This document shows positions 24,510 through 32,047 of a stretch of 33,307 nt of DNA, one piece after another; the first letter of the stretch is position 1; every line of letters starts with the position of its first letter. Made by a program: the position numbers and the translations under genes. The notes beneath the pieces were generated by a model. It made no database searches. It worked only from the letters and a program-made list of their open reading frames with translations, and was not told the DNA's origin. Source of the DNA: Cyanobacteria bacterium M_surface_10_m2_119. GTDB lineage: Bacteria; Cyanobacteriota; Cyanobacteriia; PCC-6307; Cyanobiaceae. The stretch covers positions 1-33,307 of the forward strand of contig VGPU01000025.1 in NCBI GenBank assembly GCA_016882525.1. The letters run 5' to 3'.

Positions 24510-25047
24510 TCGACTGCTTGCCCTGGCGCAGGGTGAGGCGCCCGCGGTCGACATCGATGGCCGCCACGCTCCAGCCAGCGGGCAACAGGGCCTCCAATCC
24601 CGAACCCGGGCAGGCCCCCCGGGGGCCCGGACAGATGGGACCAGTCTGATCGCCGATCTGCACCAGCGCCTGGGGCCTGGAGCCACTGCGGATCACGCCG
24701 CTGAAGCGAAAGCCCGCCGGCAGGGTGAGCGGAGCCGGAGGCTTGGCTGGGCCACCATCGGCCCCCAGGGGAGTGCCCCCTGGCGCGAAGGGATCGGCAC
24801 GGCCGGTGGAGACGGCCGCAATCACCTGGTTGGCGCTGGGCAGGGGCGTAAAGCCCGTGGCCAGCGCAGGCTTGGCGGGGGAGGAAGGAGCGGGAGCCTG
24901 CGCCGCCGGCGGACGGGGGGGGGTCGGCTGGGCCGGCTTGACGCCGCCATCCGCCTTGGGTTGCGAACACGCCCCGAGCAGAGCACAGGCGACGGCGAGA
25001 ACGGCCAGGCCGCCGCGTTCACGCCGGCGTGTCTTCAACCAGGTCAC
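24493..25047 (-). CDS. Lipoprotein resembling PilP (uncharacterised)
   Basis: A product of about 184 residues. The N-terminus has basic residues, a hydrophobic core and a lipobox LGAC (Cys about 27), predicting a lipoprotein. A Pro/Ala-rich linker follows (about 33-65), then TGRADPFAP (about 81-89) and a compact domain FRFSGVIRSGSRPQALVQIGD and GWSVAAIDVDRGRLTLRQG. A lipoprotein with an (R)xDPF motif and a small beta domain in which the carried peptide ends in a dual strand resembles PilP/GspC-type proteins. Similarity is by eye. Starts are uncertain: GTG 25047 chosen, TTG 25059 and TTG 25038 possible; all overlap the SRPBCC gene. It overlaps hemD by 17 bases at its end. Confidence 0.7.
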   Translation of the reverse strand: MTWLKTRRRERGGLAVLAVACALLGACSQPKADGGVKPAQPTPPRPPAAQAPAPSSPAKPALATGFTPLPSANQVIAAVSTGRADPFAPGGTPLGADGGPAKPPAPLTLPAGFRFSGVIRSGSRPQALVQIGDQTGPICPGPRGACPGSGLEALLPAGWSVAAIDVDRGRLTLRQGKQSITAEL

Positions 25048-25462
25048 GAAAACGGTCAAGGTTGGCCTGCAGTTCTTTGGTGACGATGCCCCCCAGGATG
25101 CTTGGTTCCATCAACGGTGCCAAGACCCCGGGCAGCTCATAGCTGACGCTGAGCTTGACGGCGGTCTGGCCATTCTCCTGGGGATAGAAGCGCACGGCGC
25201 CCTTGGTGGGCAGTCCGCCCACCGATTCCCAGTGCAACTGCTGGGCCTCCACCCGCAGCGTGATCCGGGCCTTCCAGTGGAAGCGGAAACCCTGGGCGGC
25301 GAGGGTCCAGTCGGTGAGATCGGGGTTGCCCGGCTCGGTGACGACCGATTCGATCCAGCGCATCCACCTGGGCATGGCCTCCAGATCACTCCACACCGCC
25401 CACACCCGCTCCACGGGTGCGTTGATCGCGGTGGTGACGCTGTGCTCAAGCCAACGGCCCAT
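25019..25462 (-). CDS. SRPBCC (START/polyketide cyclase-like) family protein
   Basis: A 147-residue soluble helix-grip protein: HSVTTAINAPVERVWAVWSD at the start, MPRWMRWIESV, and a long final helix TKELQANLDRFRDLVED. The fold encloses a hydrophobic ligand. It lies ten bases after crtQ on the same strand and carries its own GAGGAA site that overlaps the crtQ stop, so it is in the crtQ operon; a link with carotenoids is an inference from position. ATG 25462 is decided by that site; a longer frame to 25543 is a crtQ shadow. Its 3' end overlaps the lipoprotein gene start. Confidence 0.87.
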   Translation of the reverse strand: MGRWLEHSVTTAINAPVERVWAVWSDLEAMPRWMRWIESVVTEPGNPDLTDWTLAAQGFRFHWKARITLRVEAQQLHWESVGGLPTKGAVRFYPQENGQTAVKLSVSYELPGVLAPLMEPSILGGIVTKELQANLDRFRDLVEDTPA

Positions 25463-25468
25463 GGGAGG

Positions 25469-25474
25469 TTCCTC
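25469..25474 (-). promoter_or_regulatory. Ribosome binding site of the SRPBCC gene
   Basis: On the minus strand, GAGGAA six bases before ATG 25462, overlapping the crtQ TGA stop (25473-25475). The same stop-plus-site arrangement occurs at nagZ/glycosyltransferase. Confidence 0.75.
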
Positions 25475-26966
25475 AGGCGACCGCGGCGTTGGTGGCCAGC
25501 CGGGCCTCGGAGCCCAGGATGGCAGCCGCCGCCAGCCGGCCACTCATGGTGGCGCCCTCCATCGAGTCGATGTAGTCCTGCCTGGTGTAGCTGCCGGCCA
25601 GGAAGAAGTTGGCCACCGGCGTGCGCTGATCGGGGCGGTAGGGCTCCATTCCCGGCGCCTCGCGGTAGAGCGACTGGGCCAGCTTCACCACGTTGCTCCA
25701 CACCAGCGTGAGGCCGGCAGCCGAGGGGAAAAGCTTGCGCACCTGAGCATCGGTGTGGGCCACGATCTCCTCGGTTTTCTTCGGGATCCAGGGATCGCCG
25801 GGGGTGAGCACGCACTGCAGCAGCGAGCCCAGGCCCTCCTTGCGGTAATCGACGGGGCTGGCGAGGGCCAGATCGGCGAAGCAGCTGAAGTCGGCGTCGG
25901 CCGTGTAGAGCAGGTTGTCCAGGCCCGTGGGCTGGTGCACATCCGCGCGGGCTGCCTGGGCTGCGGGGCTGTCGCCCAGCTCGGTGACCCAGCCGTCGTA
26001 GCGCAGCTGCACGGTGGCCACCGGCACCGCTTCGAGCTTGTAGATGTTGTCGAACAGGGGCCAGCGGCGCCAGGCCTCCGGCACCATGCGTTGGATGCCG
26101 GGCACATCGCAGGCCGCCAGATAAGTGTCGGCCTGAACGGTGATCTCGCCCTCGGGGGTGCCGAGCCTGAGGCCGCTCACCCGGGTGCTGGGTTGGCCAT
26201 CCGCGCCACGGGCACCCTCCTCAAACAGCACCTCGCTCACGCGGTGGCGCAGGTGCAGCTGGCCGCCGCGCTGGGTGATGTAGTCGAGGATCGGGCCGGT
26301 GAGCCAGCGGTGGGGCGAACCCTTGAGCAGGTTGAGCTTGGAGGCCTCGGTTTTGGCCGCGAACATCATGAAGATGGTGAGCATGCAGCGGGCCGAGATC
26401 GCCTCGCAATCGATGAAGCCGAGGGCATAGGCGATCGGATTCCACATCCGCCTGATGCTCTGCTCGCTGCCGCCGTGGCCCACAAACCACTGCTGGAAAC
26501 TGATGCGGTCGAGGTCGCGGATCACCTTCATCGCCCCCTCGTAGTCCACCAGGCCGCGCACGATCGGGCTGGTGCCCAGGGCCAGGGCATTGCGCAGCTT
26601 GTCGATCCAGTCGAGCTGGGGCGTGGTGAAGAAGGCCTTGAGCCCGTTGAACGGCGCACCGAGGGCGAAGCGGAAGTCGAGCTCGCGCAGATCGCCGCCG
26701 GTGTTCACGAAAAGGTGGGTGTGGTCCTTGGGGAGCAGGTTCTCGAACGCCCCCACCTTGCGCAGCAGGGCAAAAAGGTTGGCGTAGTTGAAGAAGAACA
26801 CATGCAGCCCCATCTCGATGTGGTTGCCGCCCTCATCCACCCAGCTGCCCACCTTGCCGCCCATGAACGGCCGGGCCTCGTAGAGATCCACCTGGTGGCC
26901 GGCATCCACCAGATCCACCGCCGCCGCCAGTCCGGCCAGTCCCGCTCCAACGATGGCGACCCGCAC
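25473..26966 (-). CDS. crtQ: Zeta-carotene desaturase CrtQ (Zds)
   Basis: A 497-residue FAD enzyme converting 9,9'-di-cis-zeta-carotene to prolycopene via neurosporene, in plant-type carotenoid synthesis with PDS and CRTISO. The dinucleotide-binding motif GAGLAG is at 7-12, then [31 protein letters not shown] and [20 protein letters not shown] distinguish Zds from phytoene desaturase; the C-terminal FAD/carotenoid motif [19 protein letters not shown] is present. Length is normal. It is the first gene of a crtQ-SRPBCC-lipoprotein unit, divergent from the SufA-like gene across 123 bases. Confidence 0.95.
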   Translation of the reverse strand: MRVAIVGAGLAGLAAAVDLVDAGHQVDLYEARPFMGGKVGSWVDEGGNHIEMGLHVFFFNYANLFALLRKVGAFENLLPKDHTHLFVNTGGDLRELDFRFALGAPFNGLKAFFTTPQLDWIDKLRNALALGTSPIVRGLVDYEGAMKVIRDLDRISFQQWFVGHGGSEQSIRRMWNPIAYALGFIDCEAISARCMLTIFMMFAAKTEASKLNLLKGSPHRWLTGPILDYITQRGGQLHLRHRVSEVLFEEGARGADGQPSTRVSGLRLGTPEGEITVQADTYLAACDVPGIQRMVPEAWRRWPLFDNIYKLEAVPVATVQLRYDGWVTELGDSPAAQAARADVHQPTGLDNLLYTADADFSCFADLALASPVDYRKEGLGSLLQCVLTPGDPWIPKKTEEIVAHTDAQVRKLFPSAAGLTLVWSNVVKLAQSLYREAPGMEPYRPDQRTPVANFFLAGSYTRQDYIDSMEGATMSGRLAAAAILGSEARLATNAAVA

Positions 26967-27052
26967 CCTGCATGCTCCCGCTGTTGCGGCACGACTCTAT
27001 GGAGAGGAGGGCTACGGCAGCGGGCCGGGGTCGGCCAGGCAACCGCTCCACA

Positions 27053-27071
27053 GGCTCCATACAGTGGAGCC
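27053..27071. repeat. Perfect inverted repeat upstream of the SufA-like gene
   Basis: GGCTCCA/TGGAGCC seven-base arms with a five-base loop (TACAG), ending 18 bases before ATG 27090. It could be an mRNA stem-loop or a protein-binding palindrome. It does not match the SufR motif CAAC-N6-GTTG as I know it. Function is unknown. Confidence 0.55.
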
Positions 27072-27089
27072 AGCAGGCCTGCGAGCACG

Positions 27090-27527
27090 ATGAGCACCGA
27101 GATGGCTTCCCTCCAGACCGCGCCGGCGGAAGCTGGCACGGGCAGGGCCCCGGCGGCAGCTACCCACACCGCCCGGGATGGCAAGGGGATCCAGATCACC
27201 GAGCCGGCCATGAAGCAGCTGGCCGCCCTGATGCAGCAACAGGGCAGCGACAAGGTGCTGCGGGTGGGCGTGCGCTCGGGTGGCTGCAGCGGCATGAGCT
27301 ACACGATGGACTTCATCGAGAGCGGCGACATCCAGCCCGACGATGAGCGCTACACCTACGAACCGGCCGGGGTTCCCAGCTTCGAGGTGGTGTGCGATCC
27401 CAAGAGCCTGCTCTACATCTATGGGATGCAGCTCGATTTCTCCTCCGCGCTGATCGGCGGCGGCTTCAACTTCACCAATCCCAATGCCACCCAGACCTGC
27501 GGCTGCGGCAGCTCCTTTGCCGTGTGA
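27090..27527 (+). CDS. Fe-S cluster assembly accessory protein, SufA/IscA type
   Basis: A 145-residue A-type carrier for iron-sulfur clusters. The three ligand cysteines are Cys66 (SGGCSGMSY), Cys137 and Cys139 (TCGCGSSF). The conserved start of the domain is IQITEPAMKQLAALM at 35. About 30 residues precede it, Ala/Thr-rich and likely disordered. It acts in the cytoplasm, transferring clusters to ferredoxin-type and photosystem I-type clients in general terms. Divergent from crtQ. In cyanobacteria one such gene is usually called sufA and another iscA; I cannot tell which from sequence alone. Confidence 0.92.
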   Translation: MSTEMASLQTAPAEAGTGRAPAAATHTARDGKGIQITEPAMKQLAALMQQQGSDKVLRVGVRSGGCSGMSYTMDFIESGDIQPDDERYTYEPAGVPSFEVVCDPKSLLYIYGMQLDFSSALIGGGFNFTNPNATQTCGCGSSFAV

Positions 27528-27571
27528 GCGCCGGGTGGCAATCTGAGGGCACGACCGGGCCTGCCTCCACG

Positions 27572-28039
27572 ATGACCGTGACTAACGCCACCGCCTCGGA
27601 CGCCACCGCATCCGACGCCACCGCCTCGACCGACAGCTCGCTGTTCGAGCAGGCCATCGGTCGCTACAACGCCGGGGCCTCCGCTGGGGAGCTCATCCCC
27701 GACTTCCTCGCCATCACCCAGCAGGCGCCGCGCCAGTCGGCCGGCTGGACCTGCCTGGCCTGGCTGCAACTGCTGGATGGCCAGCCGCTGGAGGCCCTGC
27801 GGGCGGCCCGCACGGCGGTGAAGCTGAACCCGCAGGATCCCCAGGCCCGCATCAACCTCAGCCTGGCCATGCTGGAGACCGGCGCCAAGGGCGTGCGCGA
27901 GCACATTGAGATCGTGCAGCGGGTGATGGTGATGGCACCGGAACTGGCGACCGAACTGCAGGAGTCGATTGCCGATGGCCTCCAGCGGCGGCCGGGCTGG
28001 GCAGCTCTGGAGAAGGTGAAGGCCTGGATCGATGGCTGA
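27572..28039 (+). CDS. TPR-repeat protein
   Basis: A 155-residue protein with an N-terminal (N/D)ATAS repeated linker (residues 5-19), then about two TPR-like helical hairpins (WTCLAWLQLLDGQPLEALRAARTAVKLNPQDPQARINLSL in two parts, about 50-95). No signal or membrane segment. ATG 27572 is 45 bases beyond the SufA-like stop. It overlaps the next gene by eight bases (ATGGCTGA), so a shared transcript is likely. The role is unknown; TPRs suggest protein binding. Confidence 0.8.
   Translation: MTVTNATASDATASDATASTDSSLFEQAIGRYNAGASAGELIPDFLAITQQAPRQSAGWTCLAWLQLLDGQPLEALRAARTAVKLNPQDPQARINLSLAMLETGAKGVREHIEIVQRVMVMAPELATELQESIADGLQRRPGWAALEKVKAWIDG
27584..27628 (+). repeat. Three tandem 15-base units in the TPR gene
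   Basis: Units at 27584-27598, 27599-27613 and 27614-27628, each reading roughly (A/G)ACGCCACCGCCTCG, encode NATAS, DATAS, DATAS in frame. Copies differ only at a few bases, so the copy number may vary between strains without frameshift. Confidence 0.85.
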
Positions 28040-28295
28040 ACGCGAGCTCCAGGCTCCCCTGCAGCGCCTGAAGGGACTCCTGGATCTCCTGCTGGTGATC
28101 GATGTGTTCGTGGTGATCGCCGGAGCCGGCTGGTTCGGCCTGGCAGTGGTGCTCCACAGTCAGCACGTCGAGGGCCCGCTCCAGCTGTTTCAGCTGCTCT
28201 GGGAGCCCCTGTTCACCCCGGCCATCGGTCTGCTAATGGCGGCCGCCCTGCTCAGCGGGGCCCTGGGGTGGTGGCAGCGGCGAGCGCTCCGCTGA
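28032..28295 (+). CDS. Small two-helix membrane protein, uncharacterised
   Basis: An 87-residue protein with two hydrophobic segments (about 17-42 and 62-80). I recognise no family. It overlaps the TPR gene by eight bases, with an ATG in the ATGGCTGA junction, and its final 44 bases overlap the convergent TIGR01777 oxidoreductase. Coupling with the TPR gene suggests a joint function that I cannot name. Codon use matches neighbours; the coding call is supported by the overlap and helix pattern but not by homology. Confidence 0.65.
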   Translation: MAERELQAPLQRLKGLLDLLLVIDVFVVIAGAGWFGLAVVLHSQHVEGPLQLFQLLWEPLFTPAIGLLMAAALLSGALGWWQRRALR

Positions 28296-29187
28296 GCTCG
28301 GGATAGCTGAAGGCGAAGCCTTGCTCCAGCAGCCGCTGGGGACTGACGTGCTGGCCCTCCAGCACCACCTGGGCCCCATCGCCGAGCAGCAGCTGCAGCA
28401 CAGGCCCCGGCACGGGCAGGAGGCTGGGGCGCCCCAGGACCCGGCCCAGACCGGCCGCAAACGCACTCATGCTGGTGGGCTGGGGCGCGACGGCGTTGTA
28501 GACCCCGGCATAGCTCGGGTCATCGAGGGAGGCGGCCACCAGGCGGCAGAGGTCATGGCGGTGAATCCAGCTCATCCACTGACGGCCACTGCCGACAGGA
28601 CCGCCAAAGCCCATCCGGAACACAGGCAGCATCTTGCCGAGGGCGCCCCCATCGGGGCCCAGCACGATGCCGATCCGCAGGATCACCAGGCGGCAGCTGG
28701 CAGGCCGGGCAGCAGCAGCCTCCTCCCAGCGCTGGCAGATCTCGGCCAGCAGGTCGCCGCCGGCGGGGCTGCTCTCGGCAAAGCGTCCCTCGGCACTGGT
28801 GCCGTAGTAGCCGACGGCCGAGGCGTTCACCAGCACCCGGGGAGGCTGGTCCAGCGCCGCCATCGCCTGCACCAACAGCTCCGTGGTGCGCACCCGGCTG
28901 TCGATCAGCAGCTGGCGATGGGCTGCGGTCCAGCGCTTTTCGGCAATCGGCTCCCCCGCGAGATTCACCACCCCCTCGGCAGCCGCCAAGGCCTGCAGCA
29001 AGCCGTCGTGCTGCCAGCTGGCGGGATCCGAGGGATCGGCCTGAAGGGTGACCAGGCGCTCCCCCACCAGGGCGGGGAAGGGCTGGCTCTGGCGGCTCAC
29101 CACTGTGAGCTCATGACCGAGTTCAAGAAGGAAGGGCACCAGCTCCCGGCCCACGAACCCCGAACACCCCAACAGCAGCAGACGCAC
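28252..29187 (-). CDS. TIGR01777 NAD(P)-dependent epimerase/dehydratase-like protein
   Basis: A 311-residue extended short-chain dehydrogenase of the TIGR01777/YfcH family. The nucleotide motif at 8-14 is GCSGFVG, where most relatives read GATGFIG; the family pattern VVNLAGEPI, AEKRWTAAHRQLLIDSRV, LVNASAVGYYG and a C-terminal FSYPELSGAL are present. The Tyr-x3-Lys pair seen in classical SDRs is replaced by SAVGYYG, as usual in TIGR01777. Substrate unknown. ATG 29187. Its 3' end overlaps the small membrane protein gene by 44 bases. Confidence 0.9.
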   Translation of the reverse strand: MRLLLLGCSGFVGRELVPFLLELGHELTVVSRQSQPFPALVGERLVTLQADPSDPASWQHDGLLQALAAAEGVVNLAGEPIAEKRWTAAHRQLLIDSRVRTTELLVQAMAALDQPPRVLVNASAVGYYGTSAEGRFAESSPAGGDLLAEICQRWEEAAAARPASCRLVILRIGIVLGPDGGALGKMLPVFRMGFGGPVGSGRQWMSWIHRHDLCRLVAASLDDPSYAGVYNAVAPQPTSMSAFAAGLGRVLGRPSLLPVPGPVLQLLLGDGAQVVLEGQHVSPQRLLEQGFAFSYPELSGALAAATTPGPR

Positions 29188-29234
29188 GCCAGCAACTCTC
29201 CGCAGTGACGCGAGGCTAGGAGGTTCCTGGCCTC

Positions 29235-29254
29235 CCCCTGGCGATCCGCAGGGG
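29235..29254. repeat. Inverted repeat in the ndhO upstream region
   Basis: CCCCTG (29235-29240) and CAGGGG (29249-29254), a six-base perfect stem with an eight-base loop, in the 125-base space between the divergent TIGR01777 and ndhO starts. Function unknown; it could be an operator or a leader hairpin. Confidence 0.35.
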
Positions 29255-29312
29255 CAGATCAGCCCTCGGGGATCGGCGGGAGCCTTAGCCTGCTGGGAGC
29301 TCGATCAGCCCC

Positions 29313-29570
29313 ATGGCTCCAGACGCCAGCCCCCCTGCATCCGCTGCGCTGCCCACCCTCAAGAAAGGCGCTCTGGTGCGGGTGAACCGGCAGGCCTATC
29401 GGAACAGCCTCGAGGCCCAGGCCAGTGATCGACAAGCGCCGGACTACATCTTCGAAGGGCCCGGCGAGGTGCTGCTGGTGAAGGGCGACTACGCCCAGCT
29501 GCGCTGGCGACGGCCCGTTCCCGACGTGTGGCTGCGTCTCGACCAGCTGGAGGCCTATCCGGACTCCTGA
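29313..29570 (+). CDS. ndhO: NAD(P)H-quinone oxidoreductase subunit O (NdhO)
   Basis: An 85-residue soluble subunit of cyanobacterial NDH-1, on the peripheral arm near the ferredoxin docking site, contributing to cyclic electron flow and respiration. The core LKKGALVRVNRQAYRNSLEA and YIFEGPGEVLLVKGDYAQLRWRRPVPDVWLRLDQLE (two parts, about 16-36 and 47-82) is the NdhO pattern. The first 15 residues are Ala/Pro-rich. ATG 29313. Eight bases separate its stop from the stop of the convergent J-domain gene. Confidence 0.93.
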   Translation: MAPDASPPASAALPTLKKGALVRVNRQAYRNSLEAQASDRQAPDYIFEGPGEVLLVKGDYAQLRWRRPVPDVWLRLDQLEAYPDS

Positions 29571-29578
29571 AGGCGGCA

Positions 29579-30277
29579 TCAACGGCGGAGATGGCGACAG
29601 CGCTGCTGCAGGCTTGCCCGTCTTGCCTTGGCCTGGCGGAGCAATTCCCGCCCATCCCGGAGGTAGCTGTCCACATAGCCCAGCGTGAAGCGCTCCAGAT
29701 CCACCAGGGCGTCCTTCATCAGGCTGAGGCAGTGGTAGAGATCGAGCCCCAGCTCCTGCAGGCCCGCCGGACAGGGCTGGGAGCGGTAGAGGGTTTCCAC
29801 CCGGGCCAGCCGGGCCTGGCACTGCTCAAGGAAGGCGCAGAACGCCTCCATCAGGGTGTCGTCGTAGGGGTCGGCGGCCAGGGACCGTAGCTGGGCCGGG
29901 AAGGGATTCACCACCTGGCCGAGGAGGCGGTCCGCCGGCCCGTAGACCTGCTGCAGCCAGAGAGTGATCTCCTCCTCGCTGGCCGCGGCTGCTCCGGCAC
30001 GGGCTCCGGGCCCACGGGCCAGGTCCTGGCTCCTGGGGGCCGCGGTGCGTGCCGGCAGCCGTTGGGCGTCGTAATGGCGGCGTCGGTCGCCGTCGCCCAG
30101 CACCTCCCAGGCGGCATTGAGGGCCAGGATCGTGCTGGCATCCCCGCCGGCATCCGGATGGTGTCGCTTCACCAGGGCGCGGTAAGCCGCCTTGATCTCG
30201 GCGCCGCTGGCCTGGGGTGAGACCCCCAGCACCCGATAGGGGTCGGACTCGACCGGAGCAGAGCGGGGGCGAGGCAA
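29579..30277 (-). CDS. J-domain (DnaJ-like) protein
   Basis: A 232-residue protein with an N-terminal J domain (about 12-72; DPYRVLGVSPQASGAEIKAAY, then KRHHPDAGGD, with the HPD tripeptide at 39-41). No G/F region or zinc-finger follows, so it is a type III J protein, probably a specialised HSP70 partner. The rest is helical, with no recognised domain. The start is TTG 30277: an in-frame TAG at 30305-30307 precludes extension, and no ATG or GTG precedes the J domain. Convergent with ndhO. Confidence 0.88.
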   Translation of the reverse strand: MPRPRSAPVESDPYRVLGVSPQASGAEIKAAYRALVKRHHPDAGGDASTILALNAAWEVLGDGDRRRHYDAQRLPARTAAPRSQDLARGPGARAGAAAASEEEITLWLQQVYGPADRLLGQVVNPFPAQLRSLAADPYDDTLMEAFCAFLEQCQARLARVETLYRSQPCPAGLQELGLDLYHCLSLMKDALVDLERFTLGYVDSYLRDGRELLRQAKARRASLQQRCRHLRR

Positions 30278-30334
30278 GCGCTGGCGACGGGCAGGGTCTT
30301 CAACCTAGACAACCCCTGCCGGCAGGGCGCCATG

Positions 30335-30357
30335 AAAAAACCCCGGCAAAGCCGGGG
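30335..30357 (-). terminator. Intrinsic terminator of the 30472-31929 porin gene
   Basis: On the minus strand, CCCCGGC-TTT-GCCGGGG (30341-30357) followed by six T (30335-30340), a perfect seven-base stem with a three-base loop. It lies about 115 bases past the porin stop. Confidence 0.88.
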
Positions 30358-30471
30358 AGGGAGGCCTGAGGAAGGGCCTCCGGATTGGGGTGTGGTGAGA
30401 AGTGCTGGAAGGCGGAAGGGCTGGAGATGTGTGAGGAGACCAGCCCTGGCCGCCAACCGGGTTCTGAAGGA

Positions 30472-31929
30472 TCAGAACTTGAAGGTGGTCTTGACCAGAC
30501 CGCCGTAGGTGTCGTCCACACCGTCGTTCTGCACCCAGAAGAAGGCGGGGGTCACGCTGATGTTGTCGGTGACCTGGAACTTGTACCAGAGTTCGTAGGC
30601 CAGGGTTTCTTGGCCGTTGGGCAGCCAGATGCCGCCGGTGCAGTTAGCACCACCGAAGCGGGCGCACTTGCCCTTGTCAGCCGAACCGGCGCTGCCGAGG
30701 GCCATGCCCAGGGCATTGCCCTGCATGAAGGCGTCAGCCCACTGCAGGCCCACCATCCAGCTCCAGGCGTCGTCGTTGCCGTTGCGGAAGGGGTTGTCGC
30801 GATCGGAGAAGCCGAAGCCGGCGCTGATCGAGGGAGCCCAGCTGGCCGAGATGGGCGACCAGTAGCCGCTCAGGCCGAGGCTGTTGAAGTCGAAGCCACC
30901 GAAGTCGGTGTAGGTGTAAGCGAAGGCGGCACCCCAGTTGCTGCCGGCGTAGCCGAGCTGCACGGTGCCGGTCAGATCTTCGCCAGCGCCGATCAAGGAA
31001 TCCTCAGCGGCAGCCTCGTTGGAGACGTAGTTGGCGCTGATGCTGAAGCCGTCCTTCTGATACCAGATACCGACACCGGCACCCAGATTCAGGCTGTAGG
31101 TGGCGCGGGCGCCGGCGTAGGTGAACAGGTCGAGGACCGAGTCAGCCGGGTAGGCGCTGGGCCACATGGCCAGCATGTCGTCCTGACGGACCTTGGCACC
31201 GACGGTGGCGGTGAAGTTCTTGCCAACGGGGAACTGGTAGAAGAGGCGGTTGATGCCGACGGTGTCAACACCAGGGGCGCCGGTCTGATCTTCCTGGAAA
31301 GCGACTTCCAGAGCGGTGTTGCCGTTGTTGAACACCGAGTCAGCGAAGTTGCCGGAGCGCAGGGTGGTGCGCAGCAGGTCCTTGCCGGTGAAGCTGGTGT
31401 CGAAGTTCAGGCGAACGTCATAGTTCACCGTCACGTTGTCGCCGAAGCCGGTGTTACCGGCGCCGCCGATCACCATGGTGGCGATGCCCTTCAGCTTGGT
31501 GGTGGTGGAGAACTGGTTGGCCTCCAGTTCACCCACCTTGGCCTCGAGGCCATCCACGCGGCCCTTGAGCACGGCGAGTTCCTTCTCGAACTCGGCCATC
31601 AGGCGCTTGAGCTCGTCGGTCAAGTCGGTGACGCGGTCGAGGCAGGCGTTGAGCAGGGCAGCCGCTTCATAGCGGGTCATGGCCTGACCGCCCTTGAAGG
31701 TGCCGTTGGGGTAGCCGGCGACGCAGCCGTAGGTCTCCACCAAGTTGGAGAGAGCCTGGTAGGCCCAGTCGGTGGGGCGAACGTCGGAAAACTGGGAGAT
31801 GCTGGTGACTTGCTCCTCGCTGGCGTACTGGTTGACGCCAGCCAGGTTCACTTCGGAAGCGGTGGCGGCCACGGGGGCCAGCAGGCCGAGGGCCGCCGGA
31901 GCCACCAGCAGTTGCTGGAAAAGTTTCAT
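30472..31929 (-). CDS. SLH-domain porin (cyanobacterial OprB/SomA-type, iron-uptake-porin family)
   Basis: A 485-residue outer-membrane porin. Residues 1-25 are a signal peptide (cleavage after ATA). An SLH domain (about 45-95; FSDVRPTDWAYQALSNLV, GYPNGTFKGGQAMTRYEAA) should bind the cell-wall polymer, followed by a coiled coil (about 100-135) and a beta-barrel of the OprB/SomA kind ending with KTTFKF, whose final Phe is the usual BAM signal. Two cysteines lie in a predicted loop near 400-415. ATG 31929 follows GAGGAAA. A paralogue with the same orientation lies just upstream (32115-33307). Substrate: small solutes or inorganic ions; iron uptake is only a family label. Confidence 0.92.
   Translation of the reverse strand: MKLFQQLLVAPAALGLLAPVAATASEVNLAGVNQYASEEQVTSISQFSDVRPTDWAYQALSNLVETYGCVAGYPNGTFKGGQAMTRYEAAALLNACLDRVTDLTDELKRLMAEFEKELAVLKGRVDGLEAKVGELEANQFSTTTKLKGIATMVIGGAGNTGFGDNVTVNYDVRLNFDTSFTGKDLLRTTLRSGNFADSVFNNGNTALEVAFQEDQTGAPGVDTVGINRLFYQFPVGKNFTATVGAKVRQDDMLAMWPSAYPADSVLDLFTYAGARATYSLNLGAGVGIWYQKDGFSISANYVSNEAAAEDSLIGAGEDLTGTVQLGYAGSNWGAAFAYTYTDFGGFDFNSLGLSGYWSPISASWAPSISAGFGFSDRDNPFRNGNDDAWSWMVGLQWADAFMQGNALGMALGSAGSADKGKCARFGGANCTGGIWLPNGQETLAYELWYKFQVTDNISVTPAFFWVQNDGVDDTYGGLVKTTFKF
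31547..31673 (-). repeat. Segment near-identical to 33181-33307
   Basis: 127 bases match 33181-33307 (offset 1634) with three mismatches, in a cluster at 31621-31624. It covers the end of the SLH domain and the coiled coil. The surrounding porin genes diverge more, especially in the barrel loops. Confidence 0.9.
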
Positions 31930-31935
31930 GGTGGG

Positions 31936-31942
31936 TTTCCTC
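31936..31942 (-). promoter_or_regulatory. Ribosome binding site of the porin gene
   Basis: On the minus strand, GAGGAAA six bases before ATG 31929. It rules out the in-frame GTG at 31944 as the start. Confidence 0.8.
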
Positions 31943-32034
31943 ACACAAAGGGCGCAAGGCGCCGACCACAGTGTGCGGCCCTATCACCGCGACATCCCGC
32001 CGGCCTGTGCCAGAGCGCACAATGGCCCGTGCCG

Positions 32035-32042
32035 GCGATCGC
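32035..32042. repeat. HIP1 palindrome GCGATCGC between the porin genes
   Basis: The highly iterated palindrome of cyanobacteria, here the only intergenic copy I found; eleven more lie inside genes in the window (positions in the findings). Confidence 0.85.
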
Positions 32043-32047
32043 CCAGC

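Noticed and set aside
25203-27527. 774-codon plus-strand frame through crtQ into the SufA-like gene
   Set aside because: The crtQ part is antisense noise; only the portion from 27090 matches a family.
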